Assembly (NCBI RefSeq): GCF_050947875.1
Contig: NW_027460291.1
Coordinates: 29,201,589-29,265,588 of the forward strand
Origin: Dermacentor variabilis
Taxonomy: Eukaryota > Arthropoda > Arachnida > Ixodida > Ixodidae
DNA length: 64,000 nt
Direction: 5' to 3'
Shown here: positions 23,897 through 36,100 of the stretch, piece after piece
How the letters are laid out: each line of letters begins with the position of its first letter
Position numbering within the stretch: position 1 is the stretch's first letter
Position numbers and translations under genes: made by a program
The notes under the pieces: generated by a model
Database searches by the model: none
What the model saw: only the letters and a program-made list of their open reading frames with translations
Told to the model about the DNA's origin: nothing

Positions 23897-25799
23897 GGTA
23901 ATTTATCGCCACTATCCCGTCTGCGTTGCAGAAAATCGTCGCCATCACTTGTCTGCCCGTATGTTCGTTTTCAAATTTTTTGTGAGGGTGGCACTGCAAA
24001 CGCCTACACGGCATGGACGATTGCTTTCTTTTTATACTCCATCTCACAAGTCGCTCGCAGCGCTGCGGAAGCTGCAGGACTCCTGAGCCAATAGCAAGCC
24101 TGAATGCCCCTCGAGGTACGCTCATCTCCGGGAGCCGCGTCGCCCGCTCAGAGGCTGGTGAATTCGCGGTGTACGACACGTATGCGCAAAAACATGTCGC
24201 ACATCGCTGTATCGTATCATGTACCAAGCAAGAAACCACACTGCCATAATAATATTCAGGTAATTAGGCTCCAAACTATATTCCACTGCGCAAACATATC
24301 GCCTGTGTGCGCCTGTAACCTTCGGCAGCCTTGCAGACGAGTTGTGGAGTATCGGTCTAGCTAGTGACGTCCCATCCCCCATTAGAAGGCGAGTATCCTG
24401 GGCCGCCTCTCGCAGAGGCTCGAAACTTCTCTTGGTGAATGCAAGCAGTGGTGTCAGTTTTGCGTAGAGGGTTTCGTGGTGCCCATCGTGGCCGATATCT
24501 CTGCCATGCCCTAAACTTCATGAATGATTAATTGTTCACTCACTGCCATATGATATGTCCAATTCCGTGGCAATACTTAATTCGTCGATTGTTTATGACA
24601 AGGTTCTCTACTCCGGCTGAATGATCCAAATCGGTCCATGCGGGTGGGTCGTTCTGGCCTCGGATGACCGCGTCATGACCGCGTCTAAGCTAATCTTACC
24701 GGCGAGCTACTTTAACGCACGAAGGTCATTCACTGCCGCGTATACTCATCCACCATTCTGCTGTGACTTTCATTGACGGAATTTCCTTCTTTGGTAGAGT
24801 TTCTTCGGTGCCTCCATGTTCACGTCAAGGTGGTCGTGTCGACGACTTGGATTCGCCCAATGTTTCTATGTGACTGCTGTGATAGACCGCGAAAGGTGGC
24901 TGGAAACATCGGCTCTTGAAAACGCAATTTATGTAGAGACGCGACTGATGTTTTCGTGACCTAGTTAACTGCTTGCTTCTAATGACGGAACCCACAGAAG
25001 AGCGACCATATATATGTACACTGTGTACACCAAGGGACGCTTCAACGAACAGGTTCGTAATACCAGTGATCAGCCGCCGATATGGCTTTCGGAGAACTAC
25101 AAACTACATTGGGGCGTGTGTGCTTCAACTTCTGCAGCAATGGAAGAGGTGTGCAATCCTCAAGCGCCGGCTAACGCCGCTGCCATAGGTCTTCAGAGCT
25201 GCAAGAGATGTCGTCGTGACCTATCCACCCACAAATATAAGTTCTGTCTGTTTGCATGTACAACATTACTCGTACAAAACAACGTTAGTTCCTTCGGGCC
25301 AGGTGTAGGCCTCTTGAGATTCCTTTAGAGCGCAAGAATCGAGATGCCGCCTCTACGTCAGTGGCGTAGCCAGGGCTGGCACACCACACACGTACGGGGG
25401 GAGGCCCCCGTTTCTGTGTTAGTATGGGATTTGCCCGACACCCCCCTCCCTCCGAACAAAAAAAGAAATCGACTACACCAACGTCCTTGTGCCTGACTTT
25501 TGTAGCATATCGCGGTGGCCGTCAGGGAAGTGGACAGCCCGACCCTCGAAATATCGCGCACCAGTGACGCCTGCTACGCGCCCCGTCTTACATGGTTGGG
25601 CCCTACACCGCTCTTTTCTTCTGCTTCTTATACGTCACCACTTTAAAATCTGCTTAAGCGTCCCGCCGAAGTGCTATCGAATCTCGGTTCGGGACACTAA
25701 TTTAGCCTAATCAAGTCTCACCGTGACACTTGAAACCACCGTCGAAACAAAGGCAGACAAAAAGAAATGGTAAAATCTTGAAATTAAAGCGGACACGGT
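23897..25799. other. No gene recognised; possible dispersed repeat at about 25360-25590
   Basis: The only suggestive part is a block starting CAGTGGCGTAGCCAGGGCTG at about 25360, a terminus often seen in dispersed arthropod repeats (from memory). GACGCCTGCTACGCGCC follows near 25567 as a poor inverted counterpart. The rest is unassigned. Confidence 0.3.
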
Positions 25800-25989
25800 G
25801 CGGACTGGAGGGGGATAACGAAGTCTGTTCTCGGCGGCCCTCGAAGCAGTTTTCAGAGCGGGCGCAATGCAGGAGGAGGGAAGCGAGAAACGTGAGCGGG
25901 CCCGCCGGGATTCAATAACGGCACGGGGAACTGTGCCGTCGCGTCCCCGAAGCCGCCTACCCGCTTTCCCGAGCCGCGCGGTACAGTTC

Positions 25990-26240
25990 ACGTCGGCCGC
26001 TCCCTAATCCAATCTGTTCCCCAGAGCAGTCGGCGGGGCCGGAGGGGTGAGACTGACCTCGGCTTCACCCCAGGGGGGCGGACCGCGCGGCGCCCAATTA
26101 GCGGCGGCCGCGTTGCGCGCGTCTCCCTAACGATTGGCTGTAATTAAGCGTTAAACGCGGCCTGTCGCCACCGCCGCCACAGTTGTGCGGGCTGGGGCGA
26201 AAAACGTGCGGGAGCACACCGCTGCCCACACGCTCACACC
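25990..26240. promoter_or_regulatory. Candidate cis-regulatory element in the Awh intron
   Basis: This CG-rich block contains two homeodomain-core sites in a non-repetitive context: CCCAATTAGCGG at about 26093 and GGCTGTAATTAAGCGTTAAA at about 26137-26156. An ATTGG (inverted CCAAT) motif lies between them. No terminal repeats, duplication or coding motif explains it. Its position in the large intron of a developmental regulator fits an enhancer, but this is inference from composition only. Confidence 0.3.
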
Positions 26241-26399
26241 ACCGCAGTACTTGCGTACAGCGCGCTGCCATCGCGACGGCGGGCAACGCAGTCGAGCCGA
26301 TCGACGCTCTGAAGACGACTGCTCGCAAGTGTGTAGCTGAACAAGGTGCCCGCAGACGTATCGTGCGTGGTTCAAAGTCATGCGCGCGCCTCTTTTGGC

Positions 26400-27828
26400 G
26401 CGTTCATCTGTAGCCGAAGTAAACATTTTTTTTCTTCTTTTCTTACCCTTCGTCATTCGAGGTGACAGAGTCTCAGCAGGGCCGGTATTTTTTAGCGATG
26501 CCTTTTCCGATTCTATGCCTTTTCAGGCTTTTCGCGCTTGGCCACTGGTCAGAGCGACGGTCTGCCCACATTATCAACGCTATCCGGCGGCCGTGTGTGG
26601 TGGATGATGAGAATAGCATAGAATAAGGCATAAGGCATCGCTACAAAATAGCGGCCCAGCTGTCACATCGTCGTCACTGACATCATGCCGAATGGCACGA
26701 CACGTGATATGAAGCGAAAATGAAGGGTAACTTTTCAAAATACTGGCTAATTGCTTATAATTGCTAATTACCGGGAACTGCCGCGTACCGGTGAAAGAGT
26801 ATAGACTGCAGTGGTTTCATTTTTCGCGATGTTGTATCCCCTTAGCAACCCCTCTCACCCTTATTTCTGTTTCAATATTTCTCATTCCTCTTGAGTGTGA
26901 ATTACTCCTCAGGATATTTTGGCTTATACTGGTCTTACGCACCACGTCCTGCTGATATATCACGCCGAAACGACGCGAGAACAGGAAGCCGTATTTACTC
27001 ATCCAAGGCCATACATTGTGTAACCATCCGTTTCGGGAATTATATTCCTTTGTGGTCATCCTCCGCTCACGGCAGACTGGTCCTCCAAATAACGTATGGC
27101 CGGAGCATCGCTTAGACCACTGACGAAGCACGAAAAAAAATAATTCAAGTAAGAGTCTTACGTTACTACACAGTAAGTGGTTGTTTATTTCGAACTTCCC
27201 GGGATAAGGAAGACCAGCAAATTGCTACTTGCCGCACTACAACTCCCGGTGCTGGCCTGTTGATACCTAAACGACAGCCAGCAGATCGTGTGAGGGTAGG
27301 GAGATAAATGCCACGGAGAGAGGACAGCTCAAATGCTAGAGTAACAAAAGGGAAACATACAAACTTATGTACAAGGGCGCGACTATGTCAACGCAAAGCA
27401 TAGTTTGCTCGCATTTCATACGACATACATTATACACACTGCGGACCACGACAAGTGAAATGCGATTCGTTTTCGTGAGCATCGGGGAAGAGGGCTAACG
27501 CCGGGGACGCAGAAGAAACGCAAAGTTGCGGGTGGTGCACAGTCGTATATATATGGCGCAGCATCTTCCCTCACCCTGCGTCGTTTTCAGCCTCCATATT
27601 GATTCGATAATAGGGGCGGAAGGGCAAAGAAGTTGATAGAACGCCAAAAACGACCAGATGCTACGGTGTAATTATCGAACACTGAAGCGGGAACACAGAG
27701 ACGCACGAGGGACCCTGAGAATACGCGCATCACTAAACGTGCAGAGGAAATACAATGGCGGTGGCAGTTGTTGGTGTTTTTGCTAAGATTACAGATTAGT
27801 GATAGTTGAAACGTGGTTAATATATCAA
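26400..27828. other. No gene recognised
   Basis: Intronic DNA without recognisable coding motifs. 27829-27838 is the left target-site duplication of RTE copy 2. Confidence 0.35.
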
Positions 27829-27838
27829 CAATCGACCA

Positions 27839-29201
27839 TCATCATCATCATCAGCCTGGTTACGCCCACTGCAGGGCAAAGGCCTCTCCCATACTTCTCC
27901 AACAACCCCGGTCATGTACTAATTGTGGCCATGCCGTCCCTGCAAACTTCTTAATCTCATCCGCCCACCTAACTCTCTGCCGCCCCCTGCTACGCTTCCC
28001 TTCCCTTGGGATCCAATCCGTAACCCTTAATGACCATCGGTTATCTTCCCTCCTCATTACATGTCCTGCCCATGCCCATTTCTTTTTCTTGATTTCAACT
28101 AAGATGTCATTAACTCGCGTTTGTTCCCTCACCCAATCTGCTCTTTTCTTATCCCTTAACGTTACACCTATCATTCTTCTTTCCATAGCTCGTTGTATCG
28201 TCCTCAATTTGAGTAGAACCCTTTTCGTAAGCCTCCAGGTTTCTGCCTCGTAGGTGAGTACTGGTAAGACACAGCTATTATATACTTTTCTCTTGAGGGA
28301 TAACGGCAACCTGCTGTTCATGATTTGGGAATGCCTGCCAAACGCACTCCAGCCCATTCTTATTCTTCTGATTATTTCCGTCTCATGATCCGGATCCGCC
28401 GTCACTACCTGCCCTAAGTAGATGTATTCCCTTACGACTTCCAGTGCCTCGCTGCCTATTGTAAATTGCTGTTCTCTCCCGAGACTGTTAAGCATTACTT
28501 TAGTTTTCTGCATATTAATTTTTAGACCCACTCTTCTGCTTTGCCTCTCCAGGTCAGTGAGCATGCATTGCAATTGGTCCCCTGAGTTACTAAGCAAGGC
28601 AATATCATCAGCGAATCGCAAGTTCGTAAGGTATTCTCCATTAACTTTTATCCCCAATTCTTCCCAATCCAGGTCTCTGAATACCTCCTGTAAACACGCT
28701 GTGAATAGCATTGGAGATATCGTATCTCCCTGCCTGATGCCTTTCTTTATTGAGATTTTGTTGCTTGCTTTATGGAGGACTACGGTGGCTGTGGAGCCGC
28801 TATAGATATCTTCCAGTATTTTTACATATGGCTCATCTACACCCTGATTCCGTAATGCCTCCATGACTGCTGAGGTTTCGACTGAATCAAACGCTTTCTC
28901 GTAATCAATGAAAGCTATATATAAGGGTTGGTTATATTCTGCACATTTCTATATCACTTGATTGATAGTGTGAATATGGTCTATTGTTGAGTAGCCTTTA
29001 CGGAATCCTGCCTGGTCCTTTGGTTGACAGAAGTCTAAGGTGTTCCTGATTCTATTTGCAATTACCTTAGTAAATACTTTGTAGGCAACGGACAGTAAGC
29101 TGATCGGTCTATAATTTTTCAAGTCTTTGGCGTCCCCTTTCTTATGGATTAGGATTATGTTAGCGTTCTTCCAAGATTCCGGTACGCTCGAGGTCATGAG
29201 G
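27839..29201 (-). mobile_element. RTE-type LINE copy 2, 5'-truncated
   Basis: Same family as copy 1. On the minus strand it holds the later part of reverse transcriptase ([54 protein letters not shown]) and the whole C-terminal domain, to the TGATGA-type tail at 27839-27853. A TAG in the codon after INQVI (about 28949) interrupts it; copy 1 has GGG there. The duplicated target CAATCGACCA at 27829-27838 and 29202-29211 brackets it. The truncation point falls after GAGGTCATGAGG, within shared CA microhomology. By eye about 13 substitutions separate the copies over the first 780 bases. Confidence 0.93.
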
Positions 29202-29639
29202 CAATCGACCAACGAAGCCGAAAACTTGGCTCTCGCAACCCACCATCCAAATGACTCAACCTCTGTTAACACGAAACTCTACTTAATTTCAGAAAGGTAT
29301 CAGTAGATAAAATCTTGGAATGACACTTGTACTTATCAATTGAAACGAAAGCTAAGGGCCGTCCTGGAGGCGACATCCACAGATAAGTGGTTATGCAGTG
29401 AGATGTACGGCCGGGCTAGTTGGTGTTGATTGTCGATGTTTGACAGTGCGAACGTAGACAAGCGCGGATTTAATCTGATTGATCTTAATTTTCACAAAAG
29501 TGCACGCGTATATAAAGGGGTGCACATGCGCGATTTCACGCTCATATCAATGACGCAACACAAAACGCTCGGCACTATAGTCATTGCCAAAAAGCAGGCG
29601 CATCCTTCTTCGCGCATGCAAATAGGATAGCTTCTTACA

Positions 29640-30075
29640 CGGCTATCGAAAGCTTGCTTGCCGCTTTTTTCTCTACAATTGATTGCCTTAGTTTGTCGCC
29701 CCTATAGCTGTCCTTCACGTACACGTTCGCGTTGTCAAACATCATGTTACAGATACAACCGTTAAAGCACCGCTTATATTTTGCTTCCACTCTCTGTAGC
29801 TTCCGTTTCTTGTAAGGCTGTAATATCTGGGTCAAACTGTGTGCAGAATTGTACAACGTTGCTCCTCTTACTTGGGATAGAATAACAGTTCCATTGCCAA
29901 ATTTTAAGCCGTTGGTCTTGCTTGTAGTCATCTTTCTCTTCAGTTAGCCTCGCCATCGTGTTCGTTTAGGGTCTGCATTATCTTGGCTTCTCTCGCAGGG
30001 TACTTAGGTTTCTTGCGAGCATGATTGCTTTCTTATGTGAATGCGCTGACTGAAACTTTCTCCCGATTGTGTCCT
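29640..30075 (-). mobile_element. Inverted 5' segment of the I-type LINE at 30080-34310
   Basis: On the minus strand the endonuclease N-terminus is readable: RLKIWQWNCYSIPSKRSNVV, then QFCTQFDPDITALQETEAT. A basic stretch that may be the end of ORF1 precedes it (KKPKYPA). The plus strand resumes the same endonuclease just beyond this point, starting near 30080. The two pieces are adjacent in the protein but opposite in orientation, 5' end to 5' end. Confidence 0.75.
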
Positions 30076-30079
30076 TTTG

Positions 30080-33000
30080 GTCCGTAGAGCCTGAATCTTA
30101 CCTCACTCGCGTCACCGACGGTAAAACGAGGACAGCAATCCTGACCAAGAAGGCCATCAACGCTCAACGACACGACATCCAACACCGCATCGAACACACC
30201 CTCGTCGAAATCGTACCCGAGAAAAACAGCAGCCAAGACTCTTTGTGTTAAACGTGTACAGCCCACCAAACGACCACCTTAAGGACCTAGACAAGCTAAT
30301 GCGAGAGGTGAAGAAGGTGAGCAAGGGTAACGGGCTGATAGTCGTTGGAGATTTTAATACTCCCCATGTGGCCTGGGGTTATGCGGCCTCCAAGAAAAAA
30401 GGAGACGATGAGTACAACGTAGCCCAACAACACCTGCTGACGCTACTCTACGACCCACAGACACCCACGCGCATCGGCAACAGTGTATCTAGAAACACCA
30501 GCCCCGACCTCACATTCGTACAGGGACACAAACAATATGAGTGGAGCTGCACGGACGAGAATCTGGGTAGCGACCATTATATAGTGCGAACGATCATCCC
30601 GCACCGCAAAGCAACGATGAAGATCGGAAAAGCCAAGATCACGGACTGGCAGGCCTTTCGCAAAGACGAGAGCGCCATTAATGCGATGATAGACGACATA
30701 GAAATATGGATCAGAGGAGTCGTGGAAAGAGCCGAGAAGCATACGAGGACAATCCAACTGTCGCAAGTCACCCCGGTGGTCGACCCCCACTTACTCCACG
30801 TATGGGAGGCGCGGAGGGGTCTCGTGAAACGCTGGTAGCGTAACAAGTGCAACTGGAAACTCAAAATTCGAATCTCCACGCCGATCCAGGAAACGCAAGA
30901 GTACTCTGAACTTGAAAGACAGAACTGGCGCGAAACATGTAAAAAACTTCAAGGGACCTTAAGAGGAAGCTTTAGTTCGGGTGCTCCTATCTAAATACAT
31001 GTAACAGGAGAATTCGTTTTTCTCGGCAACCACTGCACAAAATTTGACGAGGTTTTTGTATTTAAACGAAAAACTTAAAATCTAGTGACTGTTGGTTTCG
31101 AATTTTTGAGTTAGGTCGTCAATTTTTTATCAAAAATTAGCAAAAATCAAAAATTTCCATAAAACAAAACTATCATGTTTACAACTCTGTAACTGAACAA
31201 CGAAAAACGATAATAGATTCTGTGAATTGCATCTAATAGTACATCTAAAGCGGACTAAATTGGTACGTTGCACGTGAATACAAAAAGATTTAGTAATATG
31301 GAAATACAGTTTTTGCAGAACCCTTGTAACCAACGTAACGAATTCACGTAACATGTAAAATGACAAATCGAATTTGTCCGCTTTGAGTGATCTAATGGAT
31401 ACCGTTTACAGAACCACGATATCTGTTCTTTATGCAGAGCTATGAATTTGTAAACTTCGTGCTTCTATATTTTTCAAACTGTAGATTATTTGAAAATCTT
31501 TTCAACAAAATTCGAGCCCTAAATCAAAATTCCGCTTCCAACTGTCACTAGAATTACACTTTCTCTCTCAAATGCAACAAATTTCATTAAAATCGGTCCA
31601 GGGGTTATCTCAGAAAAACGTTTTATATTTTTACATGTATTTGAATAGGCCGCATCGGAGTTGGGCCTGAGCTAAAGCTTCCTCTTAAGCAGCAAGCGCA
31701 CTTGGGCTGTACTCAAGACTCTTCTATCAAAGAAGGACAACAAGAACGCCGCAAAACAGGAAGTGCGGAGACTCATACACAACCACCCGGGAAAAGAGGA
31801 AGACATTATCAAAGAAGTGAAGAAGTTCCTCGGTACGGAGCGGAACATAACTGTAGATTCGCACTTTGACGAGTATTGAGGCAACCCAAATACACAACTG
31901 GATCGGCCCTTTGTACATGCAGAAATCGAGAGCGCTTTGAGCAAGCTCACCCGAAACACGGCCGCCGGGGTACGACAGAATAAGTAAGAAGACACGCCGG
32001 AACCTTGATGGACCCTCTGTAGAGGCGCTCTTAAAATACATCAACAAGTGCTCGGAACACGGTAAAGTACCGCCGGAATGGAAACATGCCAAGGTAACCA
32101 TAATACCTAAACCCAACAAGCCCATCAGCGTGCAGAACCTTCGACCTATATCCCTCACCTCCTGTGCTGGAAAACTCTACGAGCACATGGTGCACAACCG
32201 CATGATCGAACATCTCGAAGACAACGGACACGTCCCAAATACCCTGTTCGGATTTAGAGCTTACCTGTCCACGCAAGACATGTTACTGCAGATCAAGGAA
32301 AAAGTCATCGACAAACTGGACACGCACAGCAAAAGAGCCATCCTCGCACTTGACGCGAAAGGGGCTTTCGACAACGTGTCCCACGAATCGATACTGCAAC
32401 AGCTCAACGTATATAACTGCGGCGAAAAAATATATAGTTACATCAAAGCTTTTCTGTAAGAACGGACAGCCACAGTGGCGATAGGCAACCTACGCTCAGA
32501 GAAATTTGACATACCGCGAAACGGAACGCCACAAGGCTCCGTCATTTCGCCGATGCTATTCAATCTGAAGATGAGCTCGCTACCCAAGCAACTGAAGCAA
32601 ATAGAAGGGATTGCTAATGCAATATATGCTGACGACGTCACCATCTGGACTACGGGAGGGTCGACAGGTAAACAGCAAGACGCTCTGCAAGAAGCGGTTG
32701 GCACAACGGAAAAGTACCTGGAAGCATGTGGACTGGCGTGCGCACCTGAAAAGTCGGAGCTCTTGGTGCTAAGAAAACGCACAAGATGCCCACAACCGCA
32801 GCAGATACCAGACCCGGTAGTAAAGGTGGGAGGCATCATGATTCCGCAAGTTACAACGCTCCGCATCCTCGGACTCCTGATTCAAAAGTACGGGGCCGGG
32901 GGAGCAGAGTTGGAAAAAATTCAGAGAACAGTGCAACTAATAACCCACCTTATCAAAGAAGTGACGACCAAAAGTCACGGACTCGAGGAAGAAGAATGCA

Positions 33001-34310
33001 CGAGAATGATACAAGCGCTGCTCACGAGCATCATGACGTACGGGACCCCATACCTTGACATGAAGTACAGTCAACGAGACAAAGTAAACGCCCTCATCAG
33101 AAAATCAGAGAAAATTACCTTGGGCCTTTTCCCCTCCACGTCCACAGCGAAACTACTCAAAATGGGAGCCCACAACACGTGGGAAGAGCTCGTGTAAGCG
33201 CACAACGTCAACCAACTGGAGAGACTAAAGCTGACAAAGACGGGAAGAGCCCTGCTCCAAGATCTGGGCTACCAAGTCGAGGATGAGAGGCACCTACCTC
33301 AGCGTATCCCACACGAAATCAGAGACAAGCTACACATGAGTACCATTCCCAGAAACATGCATCCCGAGTACTACAAGGAAAGGAGACAGGCGAGAATACA
33401 GGCGCTCAAGCACATACTCGAACGCACAAACAGCTAAGCAGAAAATGTGAGACACACGGACGCAGCTGTGTACAGAACAAACGAACAATTTGCAATCGGC
33501 GTGGTCGACGAGAAGGGCGAACAACACACAGCCACATCCATACGTGCCAAGGACGGAAGCACAGCGGAAGAGCTGGGCATAGACCTGGCCATCGCAATGT
33601 GCAAGAAGACCCTGCTTACCGTGGTGACGGACTCGCAAGAAGCATGCAGAAGGTATATGAACGGGAGGATCGGAAAGGCAGCACTTCAGGTCCTGAACAA
33701 CACCGAGATAGAAGCAGCACAAATCCTCTGGACGCCGGGACACGAGTCTCTCGCGGGGAACCAGGCGGCGCACACCACGGCTCGATATCATGCACGCCGA
33801 GCCATCTCCGACACGCAGAGAACACGAACCAACGACTATGACGAGGATGATGATCCGATATCCAAGAAGTACTCGGATATCTTGGCGCACTACAGGAGGC
33901 GGGGGCGTCGCTACACGCCCGCGCATAAGACGATGAGTAGGGCACAAGCGCTAACCTGGAGAAGACTCCAGGTTGGAACCTACCCGCATGGAACACTGCT
34001 GCACACCATGTATCTGGGCGCCTACGGGCGAGACTGCAAGTTCTGCCCGCCGGACACGCCCAACACCTTGCGCCATATGGTGCTGGGGTGCAGGAATAAT
34101 CGAGAAGTACCACCGTCATTATCACCACCAGGCGATAACATGCAGAAAGAAGCGGAAGACCAGTGGGAGGCTCTGCTGGTGACGCAAGACCCTGGCCGCC
34201 AGCTACGGTTGGTGAACAGGGCTCGGGCGGCGGCAGCGAGCCATGGCTACCTGGACTGAGGAGGCCACCCACCTTTGGGCTCAAGAAGCTTGGTCTAACA
34301 ATAAAGTTTA
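30080..34310 (+). mobile_element. I-type LINE (endonuclease, RT, RNase H), degenerate
   Basis: The order is complete. The endonuclease has LFVLNVYSPPNDHLKDLDKL, VVGDFNTPHVAWG and LGSDHYIV. Reverse transcriptase has KVTIIPKPNKP, NLRPISLTSCAGKLYE, RAILALDAKGAFDNV, NGTPQGSVISPMLFN and YADDVTIW. RNase H has VVTDSQEACRRY and WTPGHESLAGNQAA. The C-terminal zinc-like motif is CKFCPPDTPNTLRHMVLGC. The stop at 34258 and an AATAAAGTTTATTTAT tail end the element near 34310. Stops at about 31879, 32459, 33197 and 33437 and a frameshift near 31980 show decay. A 722-base MITE (30963-31684) interrupts the linker between endonuclease and RT. Confidence 0.9.
30963..31684. mobile_element. TTAA-flanked long-TIR MITE inserted in the LINE
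   Basis: TTAA at 30959-30962 and 31685-31688 brackets a segment starting GAGGAAGCTTTAG and ending CTAAAGCTTCCTC, exact terminal inverted repeats of 13 bases. Beyond these, the arms remain recognisably complementary for roughly 150 bases (both contain TACATGTA, GTCACTAG and AAAACG blocks). The interior holds an inverted pair around AAAGCGGAC. Removing it with one TTAA restores the LINE reading frame (ACC TTA AGC AGC AAG). It is non-coding. A truncated relative is at 3543-3997. Confidence 0.92.
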
Positions 34311-34687
34311 TTTATCTCTCTCGTCTTTGTTTCGCGTATAAATATTAGGGTTGGGCGAGCACACCAAGATGCAATACGAATCGAGTGTCACGCACGAACT
34401 ATTCGTATTACAAAATCTACTATTTGATATTTTCCAATATCGAAACTAACCAGCTATTTTGCCACAACCGACTCTTAAAGTCTGGCTACTGTTCTCCGTC
34501 TGCTAAACAAATTATCGGAAATTATCCCAAGTTAAACGACGACAAAGGTTTTCGAAGCAATGAAGTGACAAAATGGATAATTAAGCTTTCTTCTTTTCGG
34601 TTTCACGGTGGAAGCTTCCGTACCCCTTTCCTGTATCCCCTTTCCTTGTCTGCGTCTTCTAGCGTATAACGTTTTTTGAAATTTATG

Positions 34688-34931
34688 GAATTGCGGGGTT
34701 TTACGTGACAAAATCACGTTTTGATTATAAGGCACGCAGTAGTGGGGGACCCTAATAAAGTTTTTCATCCATCCATCCATCCAACCAGGGGATCGTTAAC
34801 ATGCCCCGAACGCATGGGACACCGGCGTTTTTTTTTTTGTATTTCACGCCCCTCGAAATGCGGCTGCGGCGGCGGGGATTTGATCCCGCGGCCTCGTGCT
34901 TAGCAGCGCTAAACAACCGCGGCGGGTGTTC
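34688..34931 (-). mobile_element. Ruka-like SINE in the left arm of the foldback element
   Basis: The minus strand shows the tRNA-like head (GATTTGATCCCGCGGCCTCG on plus is the reverse of the B-box part) and the conserved GAAATGCGGCTGC and TTTTACGTGACAAAATCACG parts. Its body is altered by a CATC-repeat segment around 34767-34785. The flanks GAAATTTATG (34678-34687) and GAAATTCATG (34932-34941) form a target duplication with one mismatch. Confidence 0.8.
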
Positions 34932-35800
34932 GAAATTCATGACAACCTGCGATTTTTGCCTGTGGTCTGTCATTTAGTGTACTTGGAAGCCTCGTCATGT
35001 AGTATCATTTTTTATGCTATACAACCAGTCACGTTTTCCTCACACCGGGCCATTATACATGTGATAGGACCTGAAAAAAAAAATGCGTTCGAGATGTTGA
35101 CAAAAACAACTCATCATGTGGGCCAATCCTGGTGATAGTGTAGAAAGGGTCCAAGCTCAATGGCACATACACTTGTGGGCTCGGGGACCTGTAACGCGCC
35201 CTCGAACGACCCTTGTCACACGTGGGACCCACGTGTCAAAACGTCAGTGTAATGTATAAAGTAAAAATGAATATTAGGTAAAAATAAAAACCACGCAAAA
35301 AATAAAAAGCACAAAAATTAAAACAAAATTAAAATGGAAAAAAATGGGAAATAAAAGAATGTAAAAAAAAAGATGAAACAATGAGTTTATGCCGTTGACA
35401 GAAACAATGCGCCGGATCGATGAACGCTGTTGCCCAAACCCTAGTCTACAACGACGCGTGTCGAAACGTCAGTGTATATGTATAAAGCAAAGAAAAAAAG
35501 TAAGAAAATAAACACTAAAGAAAATAATAAAATAAAAATAATAACCAAAAATGTAAAAAACGAATGAAAACACAAAAAAGAATGAATAAATAAAAACGAA
35601 AGAAACAACGACGTTTTGTGTTTGTGCCTTAATTCAACCAGTAAAGCATAACCACCACATAAAGAACTGCATATAGCTATTCAGCAATACAGCGTCGCTG
35701 GTCTTCCATCTTCACATAGCGGAAGGGTTAAATTTTTTTTTTCCAAACTACTGCTCTTTCTTTAATAACTATGAATGAGCGGAAACCATATGCACAGCAG

Positions 35801-35801
<1 letters not shown>

Positions 35802-35855
<54 letters not shown>
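35802..35855. repeat. (TA)n microsatellite
   Basis: Uninterrupted TA repeat of about 27 units in the central part of the foldback element. Confidence 0.97.
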
Positions 35856-35857
<2 letters not shown>

Positions 35858-35920
35858 TATAGCCGGCACGGTAAATATCGATAACGGAAGACCTAGTATC
35901 AGCATATAGAATTTCAGATA

Positions 35921-36100
35921 AATCCCGGCCGCGGCGGCCGCATTTCGATGGGGGCGAAATGCCAAAACACCCGTGTACTTAGATTTAGGTGCACGTTAAA
36001 GAACCCCAGGTGGTCGAAATTTCCGGAGTCCTCCACTACGGCGTGCCTCATAATCAGAAAGTGGTTTTGGCACGTTAAACCCCATAATTTAATTTTTTTA
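35921..36100 (+). mobile_element. Ruka-like SINE, 5'-truncated
   Basis: Starts inside the tRNA-like B box (AATCCCGGCCGCGG). It carries the conserved body (GGCGAAATGCCAAAACACCC, GGTGCACGTTAAAGAACCCC, CCTCATAATCAGAAAGTGG) and an AT-rich tail. The exact 11-base duplication AATTTCAGATA lies at 35910-35920 and 36101-36111. Confidence 0.92.
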
